From JBNJGT01 sp051819765 (lineage in GTDB: Archaea; Nanobdellota; Nanobdellia; Woesearchaeales; JACJVW01): a DNA stretch of 13,683 nt. This document shows, piece after piece, positions 1-5,315 of the stretch (the stretch's first letter is position 1; the number at the start of each line of letters is the position of its first letter). The DNA lies in NCBI GenBank assembly GCA_051819765.1, contig JBNJGT010000041.1, forward strand, positions 1 through 13,683, given 5' to 3'. The translations under genes were made by a program, and so were the position numbers. Below the pieces are notes generated by a model. That model made no database searches. It worked only from the letters and a program-made list of their open reading frames with translations, and had not been told where the DNA came from.

Positions 1-16
1 CGATTTTTACTGCCAT
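1..16 (-). CDS. Possible start of the next cassette gene (partial)
   Basis: On the minus strand an ATG at 16-14 opens a frame that reads MAVKI before the window ends. It lies about 75 nt beyond the attC-like element at 90-175, where the gene of the next cassette would be expected. Only five codons are visible, so neither identity nor reality can be judged. The rest of 1-89 is AT-rich and holds no other reading frame of note. Confidence 0.2.
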
Positions 17-89
17 AAAAATTCTAAAATTTTAATTATTTTAAACTTTTGCCCTATCTTCTTTTTCTAGCCCCCATTTTAAGAATTAC

Positions 90-175
90 GCATAACATCG
101 GGATTTAGAGAAGTTTTTGCGAAGCAAAAATTTGGATGGAGCCTGCAAGGCGGAATCTCTAAATCCTTGTTATAC
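90..175 (-). repeat. attC-like recombination site 1 (three-stem imperfect palindrome)
   Basis: The outer arms TAACA (93-97) and TGTTA (168-172) pair, followed by an 11-bp stem (101-111 with 156-166). Inside are a 7-bp hairpin with loop GAA (114-130), the single-stranded stretch TTTGGATG (131-138) and a 3-bp hairpin with loop TGCAA (141-151). Read on the cassette strand the ends are GTATAAC (5' core) and GTTATGC (3' core), close to the attC cores RYYYAAC and GTTRRRY. The element follows the 3' end of the Nudix gene, where an attC belongs. Its 5' core is the exact complement of the core at the upstream end of the Nudix unit (804-810). Length 86 nt is inside the known attC range. Confidence 0.72.
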
Positions 176-176
176 G

Positions 177-231
177 TTTTTTCTGCAAGAAAAAATCGCG
201 AAGTGAAACGGAGCGACAGTATGACGCAGAG
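177..231. repeat. Structured spacer between Nudix gene and attC-like site 1
   Basis: A 7-bp hairpin (177-183 with 189-195, loop TGCAA) is followed by a purine-rich stretch and the motif CGCAGAG (225-231), which pairs with TTCTGC at 181-186. The equivalent stretch after the membrane protein gene (891-952) has the same TTCTGC and CGCAGAG ends, a similar GAA/TGAAA/GGAG middle and its own hairpin. The repeat unit therefore extends beyond the attC-like core up to the stop codon of each gene. Confidence 0.5.
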
Positions 232-240
232 AGCTTTTCC
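229..240 (+). repeat. 12-bp inverted repeat, left copy (Nudix flank)
   Basis: GAGAGCTTTTCC here is the exact reverse complement of GGAAAAGCTCTC at 780-791. The two copies bracket the Nudix coding region, one just after its stop codon and one about 40 nt before its start. Confidence 0.5.
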
Positions 241-241
241 G

Positions 242-739
242 TTACTTGTTGAAAAAATTAACACATTCAGGAATTACTTTTAGAAATTTCTCAGGACTAT
301 TTTTTAATTCGTTAAGTAATTCTTCTTTTGTAAACCATTTAATTTTTTCAACTTCCTCTTCTTGAATTGTAAATTCTTCTATTTTTTTATCAACTAAGGC
401 AAAAAACCATTGAGTAAAATGTTTATGTTCTCCATCGCGAAAATGATGAAATGACTTTTGAAATTCTTGATTCTTTAAACCAATCTCTTCTTCAGCTTCT
501 TTAACAATATTGGATTCATAAGATTCTCCTTCATCAATAGTTCCAGCAACTGCTGGACCCCATTTCCCCGGATTATTTCTTTTATTAAATGATCTCTGGG
601 CAAGGAGAATCTCGCCATTAGAATTTTGAATCCATAAAGCTGAAACTCTATAAATATCTGATTGGTTTAAAGTTCCTCTTTCTTTAGAACCTATGATTTC
701 ATCATTTTCATTAACAATAATTATTTTTGCCTTAGACAT
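242..739 (-). CDS. Nudix hydrolase (IPP isomerase-like), cassette gene
   Basis: This 165-residue protein has the Nudix fold. The Nudix box is at about residues 67-89 (GTIDEGES...KEAEEEIGL) and fits Gx5Ex7REUxEExGU except for Lys in place of the box Arg. The acidic EEE that binds metal is intact. The upstream region (YRVSALWIQNSNGEILLAQRS, then NNPGKWGP) resembles the isopentenyl-diphosphate isomerase-like branch, which includes many housekeeping nucleoside-diphosphate-X hydrolases of unknown substrate. Base composition is much more AT-rich than the chromosome from 1790 on. The ATG at 739 fits a TATA-like box centred 27 nt upstream, implying a leaderless transcript. The gene is the whole content of one putative integron cassette (about 96-809). 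The substrate cannot be told from sequence. Confidence 0.9.
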   Translation of the reverse strand: MSKAKIIIVNENDEIIGSKERGTLNQSDIYRVSALWIQNSNGEILLAQRSFNKRNNPGKWGPAVAGTIDEGESYESNIVKEAEEEIGLKNQEFQKSFHHFRDGEHKHFTQWFFALVDKKIEEFTIQEEEVEKIKWFTKEELLNELKNSPEKFLKVIPECVNFFNK

Positions 740-760
740 ATCTTTTTACAATTCAAGAAG

Positions 761-772
761 TAATATAAATTT
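761..772 (-). promoter_or_regulatory. TATA-like box of the Nudix gene
   Basis: On the minus strand this reads AAATTTATATTA, centred about 27 nt before the Nudix ATG at 739. That spacing puts the transcript start at or next to the start codon, as for archaeal leaderless genes. It lies inside the putative cassette, so the cassette carries its own promoter. Confidence 0.5.
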
Positions 773-779
773 ATCGAAA

Positions 780-791
780 GGAAAAGCTCTC
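780..791 (-). repeat. 12-bp inverted repeat, right copy (Nudix flank)
   Basis: GGAAAAGCTCTC is the exact reverse complement of 229-240. It sits upstream of the Nudix promoter and just before attC-like site 2. Confidence 0.5.
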
Positions 792-803
792 GAGTAATAT
801 TGC

Positions 804-891
804 GTATAACATCGCGATTAAGAGAAGTCGCGGAACGCGATTTGGATGAAAGAAACTGCAAGTTTCTGTAATCTCTTAATCGCTGTTAGTT
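804..891 (-). repeat. attC-like recombination site 2 (three-stem imperfect palindrome)
   Basis: It has the same architecture as the element at 90-175. TAACA (807-811) pairs with TGTTA (884-888), then an extrahelical TC (812-813), then a 12-bp stem (814-825 with 872-883). A 5-bp hairpin with loop GAA (828-840), the stretch TTTGGATG (841-848) and a 6-bp hairpin with loop TGCAA (851-867) follow. Stem sequences differ from site 1 but pairing is kept, while loops and joints are conserved. On the cassette strand the cores are AACTAAC (5') and GTTATAC (3'). The 5' core is the exact complement of GTTAGTT at the upstream end of the membrane-protein unit (1314-1320). Confidence 0.74.
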
Positions 892-952
892 TCTGCGACG
901 AATGAAATGAGGAGAGCGCAGCGGCACAAGAAAACTGAAAGTTTTCGCAGAG
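892..952. repeat. Structured spacer between membrane-protein gene and attC-like site 2
   Basis: It contains a 6-bp hairpin with loop TGAAA (930-946) and ends in CGCAGAG (946-952), complementary to TTCTGCG at 891-897. The middle (GACGAATGAAATGAGGAG) resembles 197-213 after the Nudix gene. It is the counterpart of the spacer at 177-231. Confidence 0.45.
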
Positions 953-972
953 TTTTAAAAAAGAAAAATATT

Positions 973-1251
973 TTATCTAGACCTTTTATATTGAACAAAT
1001 GAATATATTATATAAAAAATTATAATAGGAATAAAAATAATTAAGTATTCTATTAATAATATTTCTAAAGTTGTTTCAGTGCAAGCATATAAAATTCGGA
1101 TATTATCTAAATTTGATTCAGGTCTAACATAGGAAGGGTTTCTAACACATACTGTGGATAAAAACAAAATCACAAGATACCAAATAATAGCTAAACTTGA
1201 AGTTAATATAATTTTTAACTTTGTTATTTTTAATGAATCAATAAATTTCAT
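973..1251 (-). CDS. Small two-helix membrane protein, cassette gene
   Basis: This 92-residue protein of unknown function has two predicted membrane helices, at about residues 13-35 and 63-87. A polar segment between them holds two cysteines (Cys35 and Cys56) that could be extracytoplasmic. The C-terminus is basic (QYKRSR), which suggests it faces the cytoplasm. I do not recognise a family. It is AT-rich like the Nudix gene and is the sole gene of the adjacent putative cassette (810-1319). The ATG at 1251 has a TATA-like box about 25 nt upstream. Small membrane proteins without known homologues are common cargo in integron cassettes, which fits the context but does not identify it. Confidence 0.75.
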   Translation of the reverse strand: MKFIDSLKITKLKIILTSSLAIIWYLVILFLSTVCVRNPSYVRPESNLDNIRILYACTETTLEILLIEYLIIFIPIIIFYIIYSFVQYKRSR

Positions 1252-1270
1252 AATATAACTAAATTTTCAT

Positions 1271-1280
1271 AATTTATAAA
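1271..1280 (-). promoter_or_regulatory. TATA-like box of the cassette membrane-protein gene
   Basis: TTTATAAATT on the minus strand is centred about 25 nt before the ATG at 1251, the distance expected for an archaeal leaderless transcript. Confidence 0.5.
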
Positions 1281-1313
1281 TTTGTTGACATATTTTTCCT
1301 TTTTTAAAATTGA

Positions 1314-1353
1314 AACTAACATCTATTGGACGAAGTCCAAGAGTTCGTTAAAC
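1314..1353 (-). repeat. Short attC/attI-like element
   Basis: TAACATC (1317-1323), identical to the same motif in both larger elements, is followed by a 6-bp hairpin with loop GAA (1326-1340) and then GTTAAAC (1347-1353), which pairs with TAAC through GTTA. On the cassette strand the ends are GTTTAAC, a perfect RYYYAAC, and GTTAGTT. The second hairpin and long outer stem of the larger elements are absent. At 40 nt it is shorter than usual attC sites. It may be a deleted attC or an attI-like site, and it sits between the array and a dead recombinase gene. Confidence 0.45.
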
Positions 1354-1445
1354 TAGAGGGAATTCCTGTTTTCCTGAAATACCCAAATTTTAAGGGCATT
1401 ACTATTAATTCTGGAGCCAAAGAGACATGATGTCGAGATTCTCTT

Positions 1446-1694
1446 GCAGAAAGGGAAGAGTTGAAATTACGGGGATACAGCAAAAAGACAGAGAAGAATT
1501 ATCTGTATCATATCAGCACTTGAAATGGATAAGAGGGAATTCGTTTAAACCAAAACAGTGTTAGAACGTATCTCCTGAAGCTGAATCATGATGTTAATGC
1601 AGTAAGGCAAATTCGTGCCTCACTGAAATTTCTATTTAGGACTATGGGGTATGTGCCTATGAAAAGTATACCAAATCCAAAACGCAAGCCCTGA
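1446..1694 (+). pseudogene. Remnant of a XerA/integrase-type tyrosine recombinase (N-terminal part)
   Basis: One frame reads ELKLRGYSKKTEKNYLYHIS, then stops at 1521 (TGA) and 1530 (TAA), then continues VRTYLLKLNHDVNAVRQI...ASLKFLF and ends in PKRKP before TGA at 1692. This is the N-terminal SAM-like core-binding domain of archaeal XerA-type tyrosine recombinases, which usually continues with KLPVVLSKEEV and the catalytic domain. No catalytic domain (R...HxxR...Y) follows. Stops and a probable frameshift near 1521-1550 show the gene is dead. It reads away from the cassettes, with its 5' end towards the short att-like element, the arrangement of intI and attI in an integron. Too little remains to separate IntI from XerA. 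Confidence 0.68.
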
Positions 1695-1789
1695 GAGTCC
1701 CTTGGATACTATTATCTTTACTTTCTTGAACCTAACCTGGCTTGAAGTCTATTTATCCATTAGTCTTTGTGTCGGTAAACTTCTCCTGG
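1695..1789. other. Intergenic stretch with no recognisable content
   Basis: There is no credible reading frame, repeat or strong hairpin between the recombinase remnant and the end of the DUF6159 gene. Together with the remnant and the att-like element it fills the gap between the two nearest intact genes (1251 and 1790). The part at 1354-1445 is equally featureless. Confidence 0.4.
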
Positions 1790-2656
1790 CTAGAACCGAC
1801 CGGGTCTTTTGGTGAATGCGCCTTGCACGACTTCAGCTGAGAATCCCTGCGGCACACGCCCGGTTTCCGCATATACGAAGAGGGCTGTGTTGAAGACGCT
1901 ATTTGCTATGCTGAAGACCAAACTTACCAATATGATATACAAGACTATCAGTATGATTCCGATGATGATACCGACAAATCCCAGCGGCGAAAGTCCGATG
2001 GTGATGAGACCGAGCAGCAGAACCCCCACCAACAGGAAAATGAACTGAGCAAGCCCGAGGCCATAATATCTGATGAGGCTCTCCCCCCAGGTCTTTCGAA
2101 GGACAGTAATGGATTTCTTGATAGCATCGAATGGCCCCAAGCCATTGTATACCATGACAGGCACGACAAATATTGTGATTATGCTCCAGGCGGTCCCTAG
2201 CAGGTAAATGATGATACTCATGATGATCTTGCCAACCCCTCCCATACGCTCGGCCATATGGTCCAGGATCCTCAGTATGAGACCCACTGTAGCTGAGAGA
2301 AGGCTCCAGGCGAAGATGAGATGTATCTTTGAGAAACTGAACTTGATGCTTTCCATGAAGGTTGCGTTTCCTCCTTCCAATCGTCGTTTGGTGGTGTAGA
2401 CAGTGCACACATTGAAGAATGTGGCGATGAAAGCAATGCCAAGATATGTAATGAAGATCATGACATACTCCAGTATCGCGAGCTCAGGCATCGCTCCTCG
2501 AAGAAGAGTCGTTATCACAGAGGGAAAGAGCATGGATACCAGGAAGACAAGGGAGAAGAACCCGGAAAGGATGGGAAACAACAGCATCTCCTTATCCTTC
2601 AGCAATACATTGAAACTAAGCTTTGTTATCGTCCATGATCGTGAAAATGCATTCAT
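1790..2656 (-). CDS. DUF6159-family integral membrane protein
   Basis: This 288-residue protein has about six membrane helices, at roughly residues 23-47, 65-85, 110-130, 140-168, 205-230 and 235-265. The pattern SRSWTITKLSFNVLLKDKEMLLFP, the segment SATVGLILRILDHMAE and the segment GPFDAIKKSITVLRKTWGES match my memory of DUF6159, a family of unknown function in archaea and bacteria. The frame stays open upstream to 3067, but that part is the wrong-frame debris of msrB. I therefore start at the ATG at 2656. A TATA-like box at 2681-2690, about 29 nt upstream, supports this start. An AGAGGA lies directly against the ATG, too close for normal ribosome binding. Confidence 0.85.
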   Translation of the reverse strand: MNAFSRSWTITKLSFNVLLKDKEMLLFPILSGFFSLVFLVSMLFPSVITTLLRGAMPELAILEYVMIFITYLGIAFIATFFNVCTVYTTKRRLEGGNATFMESIKFSFSKIHLIFAWSLLSATVGLILRILDHMAERMGGVGKIIMSIIIYLLGTAWSIITIFVVPVMVYNGLGPFDAIKKSITVLRKTWGESLIRYYGLGLAQFIFLLVGVLLLGLITIGLSPLGFVGIIIGIILIVLYIILVSLVFSIANSVFNTALFVYAETGRVPQGFSAEVVQGAFTKRPGRF

Positions 2657-2680
2657 TCCTCTTTCGGAGCGCTCAGGTTT

Positions 2681-2690
2681 TTTATATTTT
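2681..2690 (-). promoter_or_regulatory. TATA-like box of the DUF6159 gene
   Basis: AAAATATAAA on the minus strand lies about 29 nt before the ATG at 2656 and overlaps the former stop codon of the msrAB remnant (2682-2684). Confidence 0.45.
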
Positions 2691-3540
2691 TCCCTGGACC
2701 GTATTGAAAAGGGAGCTGTATCCTGAGTAACCTTCTTCAAGGCGCTCTTTTGGGATGAAGGGCTGCTGAGTTGATGCAGTAGCGAGTCCCGGGCCCTCCT
2801 TGAAGACATGACCCAAATGGGATGTCTTGGTATGCACTTCGGTGCGGTGCACTCGCGTTTGGTCTTGATTTTATCTTCATCCAGGGGTCTTGTGAAAGAG
2901 GGCCAACCAGTTCCAGAGTCGAACTTGTCCTTGGAACTGAAGAGGGATTCCCCTGATATGATGTCCACATAGATCACTTCACGCTTTTTGTCCCAGTACC
3001 CATTGTCAAAGGCGCCACCCTCCTGGGTCACCCGGTACTGCAAATCGGTGAGCCGCTCTTTGAGCACATCTCCCCAAACCTCCTTCAGCCTTGCCTCTCG
3101 GCCAGCCTTGTAGAGCGTGTAGGCACTCTTTTCTAGTAACCCGGATGATAGTCCTTGGCAGGGTAGAACTCTTGTGCGGGGAGAATACGGGTGGCTACTT
3201 TCCCCAGGATGCGGGCGATTCGGGCCCTGGAATGCTCAGCGATTTTTTTTTTGGGACTTGGTGGTGTAGAAGATTGCGGTCTGATACTGCCCTTGTCAGC
3301 AAACTGGCCGTCTTCCTGGGTGGGGTCGATGTGTTTCCAAAAGATGTCAAGTTCGTCATAAGAGACCTTTTGCGGGTCGTAGGTCACTTTGTAGTGGCCA
3401 GTTTCACCAGTAGAGACCGTCTCATAGGTGGGGTCTTTCGTTGTCCCCCCGGTGTATCCTGAGACAGCCTCAATTGCGCCCTTGTGTCCATCAAAGGCGG
3501 CCTCTATGCACCAGCCGCCGGCAACTATTGAGCCATGGCA
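2682..3540 (-). pseudogene. msrAB: Decayed fused methionine sulfoxide reductase MsrA-MsrB
   Basis: The MsrA part (frame open 3552-3133) shows HKGAIEAVSGYTGGTTKDPTYE, GQFADKGS and ATRILPAQEFYPA. The active site GGCFWC reads GGWC, a six-base loss that removes the catalytic Cys and Phe. A loss of about 4 nt near 3287 and a likely extra A in a ten-A run (3243-3252) shift the frame out and back. A TAG at 3133-3135 then breaks the link to the next frame, which reads KSAYTLYKAGREARLKEVW into MsrB (LTDLQYRVTQEGG, DSGTGWPSF). MsrB pieces EVHTKTSHLGHVFKEGPG, RYCINSAAL and FIPKERLEEGY lie in different frames, so at least three more shifts follow. The former stop is at 2682-2684. Neighbouring genes are intact, which favours true decay over poor sequence. 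The original enzyme would have repaired both methionine sulfoxide epimers. Confidence 0.88.
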
Positions 3541-3575
3541 AGAATGTTTCAAGATATTTAAGGATATGCTGAAAC

Positions 3576-5291
3576 CTATTCTGACAGTTTACGGTACATG
3601 ACCATGGATCCAACGAGAATGACAAAGAGGACAGCTATGATGATGTAAACCATATGGCCGCCTTCATCTCCGATCTCATCACCAATAGCCTGAGCGACAG
3701 TCATGGTCGCTGTCTCGTCCTGACAACTGATGTTCTTGAGGGTCTTTAACACATCATAGCTGATGGTGATGGAGTCATTGACCTCATCAAAGTTCCACAC
3801 AATGAGAGGGTCTGGATTGACCACCTCAAAATCAACCTCCCGGGGTTGTACGTTCTGGATAATCTCAGTGAGACATTTTGGGATCTCTTCATAGACTGAG
3901 ACATTCTCAAGGTTATTCTTTGGAGTGATGTTGATGTAGACGCTTGTTGTATTGGTTTCATTGTCATACTTGATGACCTTTTTGACGTCAATAACCTGGC
4001 TGGTCTTGTTGAATTGGTCAATGAGGTCGTCGATATCAAATCCTGATTGGGTAATGTTGTTTGTTATGGTGGGTTTTGCCTCTTGAGGATGGGGAATGAT
4101 GTGTACATCCCCCAGGTTTCGTATGTACTCCAGTGATAGTACTTCGCCGTCTTCAGATGTCGTAAGGTTTGTTTGCAAGGGATTGCGAAGCAGAATATGC
4201 CTTCCTGTCTCTTCAGCTTCGATTGGAGAGGGCATCTCTTCAACAGGTACCTGGTTACGGATGATGTAATGGAATTGCTGTTGAGATTTTGGAGGCAGGT
4301 AAATGAAGGGATCCGGTTGTTCAATGATCTCAATACCATCTGATGGAAGCCTGAAGGTAGCCATAAATGGTTTATCCAAAGGATTGGTAATGACCATTTC
4401 CAGAAGATTGTATGAGAGAGGCCCCATGTCTTTCAAATAGGGGTTCAGTTCCATATTGAGTTTTGGTTGTCTGTTGCCTGTCTGGGATGCGAGAACAGCG
4501 GTAACATCCATTTCCGGTATCTCAATGGATTCCCCATCTGCCTGGTGACGGGCGATCTTGCTTTGGAGGTCTGGACTGTCATACAACTTTATATGGGAGA
4601 TGTCAAGCACTCCAACCTGCTGATTAAGAACGTCCACGGGAATCCATTGGTCTGTGACCTCAGCCCATATGTGCGGATTGGTGATGTTTTCTTCATCATA
4701 GGCCAGACCATAGACAAAACGCGAGGGAATATTCATTTCGCGGGTGAGGGCCATGAACACGGCGATGACCCCAAACTCGTTTCCTCTCTGAAGCGATAGG
4801 ACCTGGGATGCCTTTGCCTGGCCTGATTCAGTCACTTCTACTGACTGGTTGATCCAGTGGAGAATGTTGTAGATTGATTTGTAGGGATCTTTGGCCTCCA
4901 AGGTTCGTGCAAGGGTCTTAAGTTTTGGTGAGGAGTCGATGTAGGGCGAATCTTCCATGATAGGAGTTCCGGTGTCAGTTGCCAGTACCTCCTGGATGGT
5001 CACTACAAAGGAAAGACCATAATGCTTTTGACCAGGTTTATCCTGCCACCAGTATAGATAGGAGCCGTTTGAATAGGATACACCCACCCCGGATACTGGT
5101 TTTACGGATTCAAGCTTTTGGTTGCTTGGTGGGTCATTGTCAAAGCGCAGGTAGGACTCCATGTCGGAGACACCTGACGGGATGTCAAGCGTTCCGTTGA
5201 GAGTGATCTCCCAGGTCGCTTCGGTGTGTGAGTAGTCAAGATAGGCTGCATGTGATATGCTGATGAGCACCAGAAGAGCAATCCACCTCAT
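3576..5291 (-). CDS. Secreted, membrane-anchored transglutaminase-fold protein without catalytic Cys
   Basis: This 571-residue protein has a short signal peptide (residues 1-16, MRWIALLVLISISHAA), a large extracytoplasmic region and a C-terminal membrane helix (about 546-566) ending in MYRKLSE. The orientation is outside with a cytoplasmic tail. Residues about 135-225 match the transglutaminase-like core: RGNEFGVIAVFMALTREMNIPSRFVYG, then NPHIWAEV with His207, and WIPVDV with Asp220. At the catalytic Cys position (usually GDC) there is Glu172 (GNE), so peptide crosslinking or proteolysis by this fold is not expected. The rest (about 260-530) looks like beta-rich surface domains. A TATA-like box at 5315-5325 overlaps the end of the NOG1 gene. 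The role is unknown; a cell-surface binding function is an inference. Confidence 0.82.
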   Translation of the reverse strand: MRWIALLVLISISHAAYLDYSHTEATWEITLNGTLDIPSGVSDMESYLRFDNDPPSNQKLESVKPVSGVGVSYSNGSYLYWWQDKPGQKHYGLSFVVTIQEVLATDTGTPIMEDSPYIDSSPKLKTLARTLEAKDPYKSIYNILHWINQSVEVTESGQAKASQVLSLQRGNEFGVIAVFMALTREMNIPSRFVYGLAYDEENITNPHIWAEVTDQWIPVDVLNQQVGVLDISHIKLYDSPDLQSKIARHQADGESIEIPEMDVTAVLASQTGNRQPKLNMELNPYLKDMGPLSYNLLEMVITNPLDKPFMATFRLPSDGIEIIEQPDPFIYLPPKSQQQFHYIIRNQVPVEEMPSPIEAEETGRHILLRNPLQTNLTTSEDGEVLSLEYIRNLGDVHIIPHPQEAKPTITNNITQSGFDIDDLIDQFNKTSQVIDVKKVIKYDNETNTTSVYINITPKNNLENVSVYEEIPKCLTEIIQNVQPREVDFEVVNPDPLIVWNFDEVNDSITISYDVLKTLKNISCQDETATMTVAQAIGDEIGDEGGHMVYIIIAVLFVILVGSMVMYRKLSE

Positions 5292-5315
5292 ATGAGATTT
5301 CTCAGGGAGGAAGGC

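Noticed and set aside
79..264. 61-codon minus-strand frame over the attC-like element
   Set aside because: It overlaps the palindrome and the Nudix gene end, has no family resemblance and its composition follows the repeat.
1..1360. CRISPR array or transposon with terminal repeats
   Set aside because: Only two full palindromes, about 714 nt apart with a gene between them, and no short regularly spaced direct repeats. No transposase is present, and the core cross-matching fits integron recombination better than insertion-sequence ends.
1790..3067. A single 425-codon frame joining an MsrB N-terminus to the DUF6159 membrane protein
   Set aside because: The join passes through out-of-frame msrB sequence; the true MsrB C-terminal motifs (RYCINSAAL, FIPKERLEEGY) are in other frames. 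The DUF6159 gene has its own TATA box and ATG at 2656.
3091..3462. Plus-strand 123-codon frame
   Set aside because: It is a shadow of the msrAB remnant on the opposite strand, with no recognisable motif.
3133..3552. Intact stand-alone MsrA gene
   Set aside because: It lacks the catalytic Cys, contains an out-of-frame stretch (IRPQSSTPPSP) and stops before the linker that leads into MsrB.
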